Assembly: GCA_027886175.1 (NCBI GenBank)
Contig: JAJNNQ010000004.1
Span: forward strand, 2,480,001 to 2,544,000
Reading direction: 5' to 3'
Source of the DNA: Phylloscopus collybita
Lineage: Eukaryota; Chordata; Aves; Passeriformes; Phylloscopidae
Length of the DNA: 64,000 bases
Position 1 is the stretch's first letter. Each line of letters starts with the position of its first letter. The position numbers and the translations under genes were made by a program. Positions 20,867 to 34,915 of the stretch are shown here, piece by piece. The notes beneath the pieces were generated by a model that worked only from the letters and a program-made list of their open reading frames with translations, ran no database searches and was not told where the DNA came from.

Positions 20867-23800
20867 GAGGACCACCTGACTTCTCAGCATGTCTGTTGCT
20901 TCTTTGAGCTGCTGCAGATAAAGCAACCAGAGCCCATCAAGAATGAATTGGTTGCACAACCCTTTTCAGAGAACTTAACAAGAGCTTGCTCTTCCTTCTG
21001 TTCTTGTGTTCTGTTTGCTTCAGTCAGTCACTGCCCAGTGACTCCTGGGTAGTGTTGATCTTGATAAACAGGCAGGTAAGTAGAGACTGCATTGCCCAAG
21101 CTGTCCCTGACATTATGGAAAGATTCAGGAACAGACTGAGGACAGTGTCGCCTGACTCTTTGTAGATATCTGCCATAGTTTCTTTTTCAATCTACATTTT
21201 CTGTACATTTTCCTTAAGTACTTATGCTTTCTTGAAACAGATGTGTTCTTTAATCTCCATTGGGGTACTGCCCTAGAGCAAGCCACTTCTCCATATAGCA
21301 TGTGAAAAATTACAACATAAAGATCCTAAAGGGTTAAATTTTATCAAGTACCAAAATTTAGCGAAAATAAAATAATCCGAATGGGGAAAGGGAATCAACT
21401 TGGGGATTAGTCATTACTGAGTAGGATTTACAGAGGAGTAAAAGTAGCGTAAAAATGTAAACTAGCTTTGCATCCACCCACCATACCATGTTTGCTTGCT
21501 GAGAAACACCAAGCAAGAACGAGTAGGCACATCATCTGATATACTGCAGTAAAGGTCCATGGGTCAAAATAATCTAGCAAAAGTATGACATCTCAGACAG
21601 CAGGTGTACATGCCTGAGCTGGAAAAGACCTGCTTACAAACACAGAGCACATGGGTCGTTGGCAACCAAGGGGTACCACAGCCGTTGCCCAGAGCTCTGT
21701 CTGCAGATATTGGTATTGCCTATGGACTATTTCCTGAGAGATCTTTCACATGGACAGTTGCAATCAAAAATATTTTCCACCCAAAGCTGTATTCCTTCCT
21801 GTTGGCACCAGAAAGATCACGTACTTGCCTATGGACAGTACTATAGCAATGATGAAGTTGTGGACGGATGTGCTCCCCCACAGATAACTCCTTTCCCTTT
21901 TATACGGCTCTTTGCAATAAGGAATGCAGATTAAACCCCCTATATCCCAACTGCATTTTCCTGCCCTTCTCTGAAAGCCCATTCCCACTAAGCCCCAGTC
22001 TCTTCCCAACAAAAGGCAGCAGCTTTGCACATTGCTAGTGCACAAGGTTTGAGACTGTGCACAAGGATGATGATTCATTTGGCAATTTTGAGGATGTATT
22101 TCATTGTTCATTGTTCAACGGCCTTTTCCTTTCTGGGCAAACGTAGTCTGATAAAGAGATTTCAGTATCTTGGCTGCTCATGGTCTATCCTGTATCTCTT
22201 CCCATAGTCTTAACAAGCGTCTCTTCTGACAGCATCAGCACTGCTAAATCAAACCAACCTGACACTCTGCTTACAGCCCAGCTTTGGGAGTCACATGAGC
22301 ATGGAAAAGTCCTGGTTTACATTAACCCTTCTTCACAACAAATCTTGAATTTTCTGAGAAAAATTCAGTATCAGAGACCCCATAGTTACAGCCTTATACG
22401 CCAAAAAAAGGAACATGAAGAAACCAACTGCTGAACTCATGTTTTGCTAGGTTTTATACTTCTGAAGCAAGGTTGTGCTTTTGTAGGACTTGTGTTCAAT
22501 TAGCTTTTGAAGGTATGGTTTATCAGCTCCTCTTTTTCCCCTTCCACTACTATTGCCCATAAGTCTGTTTCTTCTCCCTTTTGTCTTGCTTCCTTCCAAT
22601 CTGCCTTTTCTTCTTCCCTTTGCATGATTGGGGGAGTTTCTGCTTGCTTACTGCTATACTGTATCTACCTGCATGTTTAGTGTGACACCTCTTCACAGGA
22701 GGTAATGGAAGGATAAGGGAGGTCCTTCCTCCTGAGACCTCAGCAGTGGTGCTACAAAAGTAAAAACCATAGGCTCTAGAAAATGTGTGAAGTTTTAGAT
22801 ACATATTCCCCCTAATTTAAAAAATATAATTATGCCAAGCCATCTGTTGCTAATGTAAAAAAAGATGTAAATAGATGATACATAGTGTACAGAGTGTCAC
22901 ATGAGTGCTCCATCTGCTATCAGGAAAGTCACCGCTCCCCAGCAACAACACTGGGTGCTGAAGTGCAATCCAGCATTTGGAGCAGCCTTAGACTTTCCAA
23001 AGGCATAACCAGATCCAAAGGCTGACCCAAAAGAAAAACAACTCAAGAGTGCATTGGTAGTTCTCTGTATATAAATTTTTCATCTCTGTTTTTCTGACAA
23101 GCAATAGTGGCTTAATTGAGGATAGGGTAAGTTATACCTTTATGCTCTTATTTCAGACTCTTTGCATGCTCAGGGATCTTGCTCTCCTTACTCATATTTC
23201 CAAGGTTTACCTGGAAGACAGGAGTCTAACAAGCTGTGTCTCTCCACTTAGCAAAATCAGAATGCGCTCACAATGTCAGAGTAATTTGGCAATGAATTAG
23301 CAGGTGAAATGCAGCTCTGATGAACATGAAGTAGTGGGCATTGGGCAACAGCAATCCTTTCTATTTGGTGCTGACTGATGAACTCCCTATCAGCGGTTGC
23401 TACTCAGGAAGAGACCCAAGAAATGCTATGAATGTTTTGGTGCTGTGTTCAACAGTGGTTAGAAAACAAAAGGTTGAGAATTATGAGAGAGGTAAGAAAG
23501 ATAATTTAATCCTCTGGTGCACGTGACCAGAGAATTCTCACCCTTCTTCAGTGTGAGCCTCCACCTAGTTTTGGTCTCCACATCTCAAGATGGGTGCAGT
23601 GACAGGACAGGGCAGACTCTGGAAAGCTGGAAGTAGAGCATAGTTCTCTGCCGGGACACAGTAAAGGTACTAGGATCCTTAACCTGCTTAACAGAGGAGA
23701 TATAGTAGAGATCTTAAAAAAACAGGACTCTGATGGGAAATGTAACAGGAAAACCACTATTCACCTCTTCTGATGCCACCAGGTGTGGGTGACACTATAG

Positions 23801-26757
23801 GGAATTAGCAGAGAACAGTTTCCAAATTCAGCAAAAGGATGAGCTGCTTCACAAGATGAATGGTTAACCTCTGCTGACAGTACTGGTGATGTTAAGAGTT
23901 TGTACAGTTCCCCAAAGCTTCTAAACAAACTTGTGGCACTAGTTCCATAAGAACTGATAAACATGGAAGCCCCAGAACAATCCTTCCCTCCAAAAGTTCC
24001 CAAATGTTTGTCAGCAGTAGATGGAGGAAGATCTTTTATCACATCATACTCTTTTCTGAGGTGTCTGCTGCTGTCAGCCAGGGAGCTGTGTCAAATGGCT
24101 CCACAGTCTCACCAGCCTTGAACAAGCTTTGCAGAACCTGGTACCATGTTTCCAGCTTGCAACAGTTTTGGGACAAAAAGGGAGTGCAAAACAACCCTGT
24201 AAGAAGCACTGAATGAGAAAACAATTTTCATTCCCACAGTATCATCAGTTTTCCTTCCCAGGTTTCTCTCAGATGGTTGTGAGGTAGATGCTTTTGAAGG
24301 GCAGGCTTTTCCCCTGGGGGCACAGCCCCAACATGAAGCCCAGAGATGGGGAGAAGGGCAACAACACAGATAGCAGGGCAGGTCATGGTGGCTGGCCCCT
24401 TCACTCAGGCTACCTAGTTTGTGGTCTTCCCCTGCCCACAACAGTTACTGAAGGAAGGAAATGTTATCCAGTCCAGGGATGGAAGGTGAACCATTCCTCA
24501 GGGACATAACTGAGCATTCTTCTTTCTTTTCAGGTGTGGGAGTGTATGATCCAACACCTCTTCATTTCCAAAGAAGCCGGGAGGCTTCACTTGAAGAGTA
24601 GAGCAGTCTTTCACTTCTGAACATGAAAGTGAGGTGATGACTGACGCAACAAGGATTTTTTCAGCAAAAACATGAGTGGAAGAAACCTGAAGAGAAGCCA
24701 ACCAAAGTTTTCTGGGAGAGGGGCAGTGGGGTGAAAGGGGATGCCCTTGTCATCTCTGCCTTACCGGGAGCCAGAGCTTCTTGCTCCAGTGACACTGTGG
24801 AAGACACAACTACAGCAAAACATCCACTTCTGAGGCCAAGGCAGCTGTTACCATCGGGATGAAGCGTCCTCTGTGCTACCAAATCTATCTGAGAAAGCAA
24901 GACACATGGGTTTTGTAAACAGCAAAACCAAGTACAAAAAAAATTATGTCACCCATTTGGCACCAACCAAGCATCTGTCTGGTCCAGACAGAGCCTCAGT
25001 TTTGCTATTGCTCAGAATAAAGCATCACAAAACATATTATCTGCCTTTTAAAATCTGATTCTTTGAACGTAAGGGGCTTTAATTCTGCCTTTGGTGGGAA
25101 GGGCATGATCTGCTCTTGCATCCTTATCAGGTAACGAAGGTTCCCAACTGAGTGGATCCTGAAAAACCTAATGCCACAGACCCAGCAAGAGGTAAATGCA
25201 GTTTGTTTGACCATGCAAACTATGAGGTTTGGAAGTTCAAGATGGGATCAGGAGCTGGTGTCAGCTGTGTTCACTCCCCCACCACAAGCTCCCAAGCCAA
25301 AGCTCAGCTCCTGCAGATGTGGAGCAAGACAGACAGCACAGGAAAACTTTAACCTACCTGTTTGTGCCTGGAAAGCCACTTCTCAGAGGTACAAGCCAGC
25401 AGATGAGAGGCAGGTGAGTTACAAGTGCTCAGAGGGCATTTGGCCACGTGCAGAGTGGCTGTAACAGGCCCCCTCTTGTTTTTCACCTTTTACAGCTTCT
25501 TGAGAGGCCTGAATGGCCCTGATTTTGCATTATGTCCTTTGCACTGCTGAGCAAACAAGCAGGGCCTTGTCTCCACCAGACTCCTCCACCCTTTGTTGGC
25601 TGCCTTTCAGTTATCTGCCTTAGTGCATAGCAGGCAAATATTTGCTCTGTGGTCTCAGACACTACCTCACTCCTGTTTGCCCAGGTTCTCACTTCAGTGC
25701 CTTGAACATTGCGCTTACTCTACCCACAACCTGGGGTGACCAAGTCACAAGGACACAGCTTTGTGTGCACTGCTGTCCTTTGTGTCCTCCTTCCCTGCCA
25801 CTGGCAAACATGGAGGTCAGAAGTGTCCAGGCTGCCAAATCCACCCGCAGCCTTTAAAAAGCATGTCCTTGCTGGGGTGGTGTACCAGCCATGCCTAGCC
25901 CACCAATAAGTATACCAGGAGATGAAGAGAGGGGGCAGATACCGCGCCTGCTTTTCATGAGCCTCTGTAAATGCTAAGCTCCTCTGTCCAAGTTTGCAGT
26001 GACTACAAGCAAGCCCAGATGTGTGGAGGCTTGAAGTTTCATTTTGTTCACCCACCTGCAGGTGCCTTGCAAGCAGAGCAGTCACTTGGGAGGGCTATGT
26101 TTAATTATGTGTGTAGTCTTTTTCTGCTGGGCTGTGTTCCCATAAGGACATGCAAACTACATAAAATTACTAGTTGTGATCATGGGCAATGCTGTGCATG
26201 AAATAGCCTGGAAGGCCACCTATGTCTCCTTGTCTAGGGAAAATTGTCCAGTTAAGGCAGATAGATGAAGGTTCATCCTTCTGGTGATTCTCCCAGTGGC
26301 GTGCCCAGTTTGGCTAGGTACCACAAACTCCTCCCGGGAAAACCCTGACTTAGACCTTAAGGAGCAAGAATAAAATGAAGTTTCCTGTTGTGTTCTGTTC
26401 TCTTTACTTCTTTTTTTTCACCTCTCCTAAACTCACAGCTTGAAAAGCTCCAAAGTGCTGCCAGACCCTTTGTGTTACACAGCAATGGGACAAAGACCCC
26501 TAAAGTGCCCTCTGTGTGTCCTGATAGCAAAGATGGCCTGTTCTGCATCTGGAGAAGTTTAGGCAGGACTAACATACTGCTAATATACATCATGAGGACT
26601 GTTAGAGTGAGATAGCAGCTTTGCAGATGGCCCACATGGTTTTAATTTGGGAGGTACCAGGGAAGAGCCACATGCCAAAAGGTCAGGCTGCAGCTGTTGC
26701 ACCAGTCGCAAGCTAAATGGACACATTCTGCTGTGGGATGCCTTTTCCAGGGAGGTG

Positions 26758-26775
26758 CTGCTGCTGCTGCTGCTG
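26758..26775. repeat. Short (CTG)6 trinucleotide run
   Basis: Six CTG triplets followed directly by CAGCAG, forming a small self-complementary hairpin. In one frame of the minus strand it reads as a glutamine run, but no surrounding gene is recognised. Confidence 0.8.
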
Positions 26776-28612
26776 CAGCAGTAAAAAATTGTACACATGA
26801 TCCACTAGCTCGGCTGCCAGCTCCACAGTGACCAGCTCTAACAGCCGCAGATCTATCCAAGAAGGAGGGATTGCCTTCCTGGAGCTTCTTGCAAGGCTCC
26901 AAGGTGTGTGCAGAGAGGAATCAAAGTATGTGGTTTTAATAAAGGAACACTGCATAAAATTTGACAAGTTTTTCTGTTCAAGCAACTTGTCTTTCTTTCT
27001 AGCCAGAACATTCACTTCACACAAAGTCAACAGAGGAAAACAGAAAGTCTCTCCTGGCATTGGCTGTCAAAACTCAAGTAGCAATGCTAATTTTGAAAGT
27101 AGAAGGGAAAGGGAGTGAGGTCAGGAGTGAGGTCGCAAGGGATCACCCATTGATCCCTTGTGCTGCATGGCATGAGGCAGACACTCCCCTGGGCCCCGCT
27201 TTGCAAGTCTATCATTTCCAGAAATGACAATGAGTCACACTTGCCCCATGTCTCATTTAAAGAAACTGAAAGAACTAACTGGTAAAGCACTGGGAAAAGT
27301 CTGTTGTGAGTCATGCTGTCAGAGCCACAGCTGCACAGGCACGGGAAAGCCCACATGGCTGTTTCCAAACTGCAGCCCATGGGCAAAAATATCTCTTAAA
27401 ATCTCCAGAATCTGCAATCAGTGAGCCTCTAGCACCTTCAGAAAGGCAAGAGGTGATCCAAGGGGGATATTGAGGGTTCAAGAATCATCAGTGGCATAAT
27501 GAAATGTCCAGTCCTTTGTACAGCTGGTCTTGGTTGGGTTTTTCTTTACCCACAGTGCGTGATCTCAGGTGGCCTGGAAACAGGCTTTAGAATAGTCATT
27601 AAGAAAGCATTTTGTCCAATACCCACAGCTGCACTGTAACTGAGACATTATAGGTGAAAAGGGAGTGTTGTTAATTTCCTGACATCAACCAAGTCCAGCA
27701 TGTGGAGTTAAGTCTCCATTGCTCCGCAAAAGATTACAGTGATGAGAGAAAGATACTGGAATACATTCCTTTCCAGTCAGCTCCTACTTAATCTGAACTG
27801 CAAATGCTGGAGAGCCTTGGCCTGTGGCAAAACATCAGAGGAAATCTGGCACCTCTGCTGTGCTTTCTTAATTGCCTTCAAGTTTTGGATTTTCTAAAGC
27901 ATATTCTGGAGAACAGCAACAAGTCTCTCCACGCTGGTGCTTTGCCCCAAAGTATTAACATTAGTCTCAATTTTATGTAATTTTCTGTCTGGGATTTTCC
28001 TTCATTTTCTCCCCTGTTTAAGCCTTCTAAACATAGAACCCAAAAAGAAGGGAGATCCAAGACCTCCTTAGAACCAAGGGGCAAATTCACAAAGCCCACA
28101 CAGTTTTTATGGCCACATTCTTGCTGTGGCTTCACCCTAGCCTTGACTGGGCCAGTGAAGTAAGGCTGTGCTGAACCTCCAGGCTCATGACATTCACCTT
28201 AGGCAAAGGCTCCCTCCTTCTACAGCTGTGGTTATCGGTCAGTTTACTAATTCACTGAACTGAGATCTTCTGCTTTTTTTGTACATTGACAGGTGAAGCT
28301 CTGGAGGGTCACACAGTATGCACTCTCTCTGTCCTCTCCTCAGGAAGATGGATGCAGTTTGCTGCACAGCAAAGTGCCTACACACACCTGGGCAGGGAAG
28401 GCAAAGAGAGAGGGAGGGGAGCTGGGAAGGCTGCCAGCTGCAGCCTGAGGGAGCAGATGGAGATGCAGTGTTAGGGTTAGAGAAATGCAGTGAGTGGGAG
28501 GCACCAAAGGAGAGCTCAGACATAGGGAAAGGATGGAAACAGGGTGGAAAGGAAGAAAATGTTCTGTTTGCAACTGTCTAAAAGCATCAGGAATTGCAGA
28601 GTATTGGGAAAT

Positions 28613-29475
28613 TGTATCTGGTTTACATGACAAGGTTCTGGTAATAGGGACACTACAGCGATGGCTTCTGTGAGGAGCTACCAGAAACCTCTCCCATGTC
28701 TGGCAGAGCCAATGCCAGACAGTTCCAAGATGGACCCACCACTGGCCAAGGCCAAACCACTCAGAGATGGTAGTAATGACTCTGTGATAATATCTTGAAA
28801 CATGAAGAAAAGTTATTGCAAAGAATTAACTGTGGCCAAAGAAGAGAGGAGTGAGAATATGCGAGAGGAATGGTTGGGTTCCTCTCACATATTCTGCAGA
28901 CACCAGGAGAAGGTGAGGGAGGAGGTGCTCCAGCTGCCAGGACTGAGATTCCCCATGACGGAACAAGTGGGTGCCTTAGAGGAGGCTGTGACCACGTGGG
29001 AGGCCCCTGCTAGAGCAGGGTTCTGGCAGGGACCTGCAGACCCATGGAGAGAAAAGCCCATGCTGGAGCAGGTTTCTAGTAGAACTTGTGACCCACAGTA
29101 GAGCAGGGGAAGGACATCTCTCCCTGAGAAGAAAGCAGTGGCAGAAATAACATGTGATGAACTCATGTAAACCCCACTCCCCAACTCCCTGCACCACTTG
29201 TGGGAGGAGGTAGAAAATTGGGAATAAAGTTTAGCCTGGGAAGGTAGGAGGGGCAGGGAGAAGGTGTTTTTAGGATTTGTTTTACATATTATCTTGCTCT
29301 GATTTTGAATGGTAGTAAATTCAACCCAAGTGAAGTCTGTTTTGCCCGCACTCTCTGTTGTTATCTCAGCTCCTGAGCCTTTCTTTATGTTTTCTCTCTC
29401 CTGTCCATTTGTGGGGGGAAGTGATAGAGCAGCTTTGATGGGCACCCAGCATCCAATCAGGGCCAACCCACCACA
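28613..29475 (+). mobile_element. Avian ERV LTR (solo, nearly full length, eroded)
   Basis: Begins TGTATCTGGTTTACATGACA and ends GCCAACCCACCACA. In order it contains AGAGCCAATGCCAGAC, a run reading GACCCACCACTGGCCAAGGC, a worn TATA region after CTCTGTGATAATATC, a GCAGACACCAGGAG segment, repeated CTGGAGCAGG-type phrases, AGTGATAGAGCAGCTTTGAT, and GGGCACCCAGCATCCAATCA. I recognise this order from a very common avian ERV LTR type. The poly(A) hexamer of the family (GGTAATAAATT) is mutated here (GGTAGTAAATT). The flanks GAAAT and GAGGT do not match, so the insertion is old or the ends are slightly misplaced. No retroviral coding sequence is attached. Confidence 0.65.
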
Positions 29476-31419
29476 GAGGTCCAGCTGTTTGGTGAGGAAT
29501 AGAGTAAGACAGGGGCATGGCTATTCCACTGTAGAGCACAGGCCATGGGTAGCTGGAAACCTCCTTCAGGGGTAAGATCTGCTTAAGGCCTCTCAAGCAG
29601 ATTTAATAGTTGTAGCCAAAAACCCATTCCATATTCCTTTCAGATGGGCCTTGTAGGTCAGGGCCATGGATGACTGAGCTGTTTGATATCCTGCTCCCTA
29701 TGGAAACTGCACCTGTTCTATCAGATCCAAAGGGAAAAATTTGTTTGATTAAAGGAAACAAACACACCAAAAATATCCAAGAAAATAAGCAAAGGATGAA
29801 CATTCAATCCTAGACATATCTACCTCAGGTGACGTTGCGTTCAGAGCTGCTGCTGGGTTGGAGGCTACATGATGCTATGGCTACAGGTGCAGAGGTGCTG
29901 CCAGGTCAGAGCAGAGTAGGAGCCCTTTTAACTCAAAAGTATGGCTCAGAGAATGGCCAACTCCAGGTGCCTCCAGAGATTACTAAAATCTACAAGGTGA
30001 CGGTCAGAAATTATGTGCTCTGGCTGCCCTATTTGTCTTCTTCATCTCCTGGTCTGGGTAACTGGATACCTGAATGATGAGCCACCCTCCAGAATGCAAC
30101 CATTATGATGCATTATGCCAGTCATTAACTCTCCACCTGCCCTGCAGCTGGGTCTTTCTGGGGCTGACATTTGAGAGTTGTAGCAAGAATGATGATGGCA
30201 CAAATTTCAGATTTGGCAGAATGGCTCAGATGATGAAACACCTGCCCAAATCTTGTAATTTACACTTCCTGACCTAATTTACAGTTGGTGGGGGGAAACC
30301 CAGTGCAACCTGCATGTCATATCATCCACTTAGCTATGTCACACCAGAGAAAGGGAAAACTTAGAAATTACCTTAATGGAGCCAGCTATAGATGAAATCG
30401 AAAGTTACCAGCTCACATCAGGACAAGTGAAAGAAGTTAACAGTTTTTGTGTGTGTCACCTGGTATTGACTTCTGGCAACTGATACAACTCCCAGATCTA
30501 TCTGAATGGCCTATGTCAGAACCTCGGTCACCCCGGTTGAAGGAAAAGAAATAACAGGCTGCAAGAGCACTAATGGGCCTTTTTCTTCCTTAGTCTGGAA
30601 GATATGCAGGGCCCAGGAATAAACTTTCTGTTGCTGTTCTATGTGAGAAGTGTGTTTTGGGCAAGGGCCATGTCTGCTTCACTCTTGCAAGAAACCCCAA
30701 GACAGAGAGGAAGAAGGAAGGGACATTCTCAGAAGAAAGAAGAAAACCTGAACACAATCCTGCAGGTTATTCAACCAGTGCAAAGCACCCACTTTTATTC
30801 CACACCTTCTGAAAATAAAGCATAATCAGCCTCAACTACCTCCTTCCTGAGCAATTCTGAAGACTCCATTCTGGGGCACTTGAGCTAGAGGAACTCAATC
30901 CTTAAAGGGAACAACTAGGCTGGTTCCTATACCACATATTCAAAACACTTTTCCCATGCTCTTAAGTTCAAGTTGACAGAGAAAATTAACAATACCCTCA
31001 AACATCTATCAAATCATTAAACGCGCACACCATTTTGTTGTTCTACTTCCCCTCTGCAATTAATTTGGAAAGCACGAAGATTATTGCAACAGTGCTACAG
31101 ACTCTCCCATGAAGAAATCTGTCTTTAGCGGAAATCTGCATGGAATGGTCTGACTAGCATGTGCAAAACACAGCCTGAAGCCATGCACAGCATGGAGTTT
31201 AAAAAGCATTAAACAACTTCCAGAGCACTGAAGGAGGCACAGTTCACATTTAGAAGTCACAGTAATCCTCCAGCAAACTGATTATGTGGTCATAAACCTA
31301 AGTGCCAACATACAACAGCTCCAACAAGTGTGCTTACAGCTTCCTTCCCCTCCCCTCCCCCAGCTTTGTCATGCCTCTGAAATCCTAGCATTTGTTATCT
31401 TAAACCAGAAGAAACCATT
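29476..31419. other. Intergenic DNA, nothing recognised
   Basis: About 1.9 kb following the LTR. No exon, RNA gene or clear repeat is recognised. Open frames are short and lack domain-like sequence. Confidence 0.55.
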
Positions 31420-31740
31420 CCCTCTTCAGTTTCTTCAGTGCTAGACCTGGAACCCACGCAGTCTGGAGAAAAGACAGGGTCCAGCTGCGTGCCGGCGTGT
31501 GAGCTGGCACAGCCAGCGCCACTGGCGCTGCCCTGCTTCTCAGCTCTAACTTCAACTTGGCATCCTCGGAGCATTCTTGGTGGGGCTTGGCCCTCACTCC
31601 GCCCAGCGTCACTGCTCTGAAAGGATATATCCGGAAGGCAGGGCTGCCTTCCCGGAGCAAGGGAGCTTACAGCTGGGACTTCAGAAGCGTTTTCAGCACG
31701 TGCGGATGTTTACCGAGTAGCTCTCCTTCGGGAATAGGTC
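31420..31740. promoter_or_regulatory. Small CpG-containing islet, possible distal regulatory element
   Basis: In a CpG-poor neighbourhood this ~320 bp holds roughly fifteen CpGs. Visible motifs: a perfect 7-bp inverted repeat CAGCGCC-ACT-GGCGCTG (31514-31530), an ETS-type core in ATATCCGGAAGG (near 31627-31638), and an E-box CACGTG near 31698. No coding sequence is evident. The regulatory role is inference from composition only. Confidence 0.35.
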
Positions 31741-33235
31741 AAGATGTATCAATGTGCATAAGAACACTGATGATAGGAAAGAAAAAGAAACACCTTATTT
31801 CAACAGATTTACTCCAGATGTGGTTCAGAACAGTTCCATTTGCAAAAACGTTTTACTGTCACTCGTTCTGCTGACCACAGAAGTCAAGACACCAGCAACT
31901 GGAGACCCATCCCACTGACGACACCAGTCAGCTTTTCTTAGCAAGGGCCTGAAATCTGATATCATCAGAGCTGGACTCTCTTTTCTCCTCTTTTGCTCTT
32001 GATAAGTTTTATTTCTGAGTTGCAACTGCACTCACTTATATAGGGAATATATATATGCAAAGGGAAGTTATCCCAAAGAGCAACATTTTTACAAGAAATT
32101 AATCCCTCCTTGCACTTCAGTATGTTGACACAAAGGAAGCATTGTATCAAGCATGATTTAAATGTACTTTTTAAAAAGCTCAAATCACTATGCCTTAAGC
32201 CAAGTTTTAAATTTCTTGCTGAAATAATAAAAAACACAGCCAAAAATATGAATATAAAGCAATTTTAATTTTCCTCTAGATATTTATATCAAAGAAATAA
32301 TACTCATGTCCAAGTACTGTACATACAATATCTTCCTTATAAACTCTGTAGTTTAAAACACATGTACAAAATTGCACATTTGCAGTTTGCAAAAAATCAT
32401 AAATACATTTTTGCATGTAAACAATTCCAGCACAAGGATCAATGTTATACATTCCAAAATGTCTAAGTGTCTGCTCACAAACAAAAACAAATGAAAACCC
32501 CACTGTGATCTCCATAAAGGTCCTAATGTTACAAATCAATCATTAACAGATTTCTAACTGATGTACTACACACAGGGATACATAAATGAGCACAAGGCAA
32601 GTCGCCTTTTAGTCATAAGTACTTAAGACAGAGGCTTGGAATACAATCCTGCTGCCATTTAAATCCACGGCATCCATCCCACAGTATTTAGTGGTAGCAG
32701 CATTGAGTTAATTTTTCCAAGATTGCCAATTGCAGTATGCCTTACTTTCAATTCTCAAACAAGTTGGCTACCACTCAACAGTAGGAATTTTAAAATTATT
32801 GTAAACACAGTTATCACTGTTGTATACTTAGTAAGTTACAGTATTCTTCTAAACACATCACTAAATTAAGAAAATGTTTTACATTTAATCAAGTGCAAGA
32901 TGCCCACTAGTATCCACTTTGTCTCAGAAATAAGTATTTTGAATATAATACAGTTAGTAAAAGTAATGTAAAAAAATTACAATGGACATAATCCTCAGTT
33001 GTATACTATTAAGCCCTGTAGCTTGTTCACAATTAAAAAAATCACCACGTCAGAAAAAAGGTCTCAGAAGTGTCCTTTAAAATCCCTCCTGACCAAATCC
33101 AGCAAATGAGTAGCTACTGAATTTTTTTCACTTCTATCTCCATCTGTGTGCAATGCCCTTGCCAGCACACCTGTTTAAAGGCTTCCCAAAATCAATCAGG
33201 TTTAAAAAGATCCATGTATCCATACAGAGTTATTT

Positions 33236-33337
33236 GTTTTGTTGTCTGTTTTGGGCTGCTTTTGTGTGGAGTTGTTTGTTTGTTTGTTTTTTGAGGTTTG
33301 TTTGTTTGTTGGGGTTTTTGTTTCGTTGGGTTTTTTT
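33236..33337. repeat. GT-rich low-complexity tract
   Basis: TTTG/GTTT-rich stretch (GTTTGTTTGTTTGTTTTTTG and similar), without coding potential. Confidence 0.75.
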
Positions 33338-34852
33338 AATCTATTCACATACTGCAATTTTATAAAATTCTACCTGAAGCAGAGGTTTTTAAAGGGTTTC
33401 TCAGAGGCTTCCTCTGTGCCAGCTAATTTAGTAAGACAGAATACAAAGGTACACATAAACCCAACTTTAAAAAAAAAACAAACAAGAAAGGATGTAGACA
33501 GACACCCCCCCCCCCACCACCAACTAGTTTCATGTAAGCTGCTGGAAGAGCAAAGCCCAGTTTGAACTGCTCTGGTTCCACCTTTCATTTTGGAAAGCTA
33601 CCCTGAAGGAGAAAGTTTCAGTGCCATGACTGAAGGCCTATGAAGAATCAGCTTGGATTGAAGAACTATAGGAAGCTGCAGTTTGTTCACACTTCTTTTG
33701 GACAAAAAGAGAGCTTGGAGATGCTGGTGGTGACACAGCAGGGAGGTGATTCTTGCCCTTTACAGGAAATCCCTTATTATGTTCATCAGCATGTGGCATG
33801 AATGCCAGTAAGGACCACAAAACTTGTGTGACACTACCAGAGCCCCAGCCCACAACATTGCAAGGTATTGTGATTATAGTAATGCAGATCTTTAAGTGTT
33901 TTCTGTGTCACAGAAACTCAGCAAGAACCAGAAACCACCAAGCGTTTTCAAAGCTGGGCCTTATTGCCCAAGAGGTCTCCTTTATCTGATGGGAGTTAGT
34001 TCCTCTGTTGAACTGCTAGAAAGACATGCTGCACAAAGAATGATAAATTTCATCTTTCCCAGTCTGCACCTAACTGGAGCTACTCCTTTCTAAGGGGATC
34101 TCTCTTGAGTCATACAAGATTAGCCACCACAAACACCACACAGTGACAGCACATGTGCGGTCTCCCAAACCTCAGAAAGATTTTTCAGTGTAGGCAGAAA
34201 CTGCAGGAACAATAAGCCAGCTTTAGAGAAGCCACTTCAGGAAAGAGAAACTGCCCTGGAAGAATGTGCTACAACTCCACAGATGGAAAAACACAGAAAG
34301 CTGAAGAGCTGCTTCACTAAAAGACTTATTCAGCAACTCAGACCCAGCTGCCTTTCCTGGTAAGATGCTGCATAGGAAATCTAAGTATTACCTTCCAATA
34401 CCATAAACTATAGGGATAACCTAACAGATTGAGTGTTAAGGCCAAGGAGGTTCAGGGCCCTTCACAGCAGAATATCCCTGGTACTGTTGCCTTTTAATCT
34501 CTCTACCCTTCTCTCCCTTCTCTCCTTTTGACCTTAAGAAGCCAGTATACCCACTCCTGATTAGGAAGAGTGGGCGTGGCAAAAATCAGTGGCTAAATTT
34601 TGATGTGCAAGAGGCCTATGCAGACTTGCCTATCATTTTCTATTTAAAAGCCAGGAATTGCACAATACTATATTGCAACACTTACTCCCTTCCCTTTGTT
34701 CTGTACAAAGTAGCAAAGCACAACTAAAGCAAAATCACTGTTGGGAGTGTTTAAATTGATGGCTCACATGTCAGAACTGCACTAAGCGTCTCTGTAATTA
34801 TCAGCACTTTGCAACAAAGCAAAACAATTCTCCAACATACACTTGTGTTCGG

Positions 34853-34915
34853 CCTTTTGTTTAGGGTTTGGGTTTGATTCTGTGGGTTTTGGTTTGTTGT
34901 TTTTTTTTCTTGAGG
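34853..34915. repeat. GT-rich low-complexity tract
   Basis: A shorter example of the same type: TTTTGTTTAGGGTTTGGG, then GGTTTGTTGTTTTTTTTTC. Confidence 0.65.

Larger units (their letters stand above)
13086..28612. other. Intergenic DNA without recognised genes
   Basis: About 15.5 kb between RNF170 and an ERV LTR. Up to about 18 kb it is T-rich on the + strand; from about 19 kb it becomes more GC-balanced. All open frames are short (<130 codons), without a familiar domain or splice context. Small items seen: a purine-rich AGAGAGAAAG patch near 15797-15880, a duplicated CCTATCATGGGTACA at 17594-17630, a GT-rich tract at 20763-20866, and a short CTG run at 26758-26775. Old repeats too eroded to name probably make up much of the rest. 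Confidence 0.6.

Noticed and set aside
26642..27118. Minus-strand frame with a short Gln run and plus-strand counterpart
   Set aside because: The Gln run comes from (CTG)6. No domain, splice sites or recognisable homologous gene could be made out, though an old pseudogene cannot be excluded.
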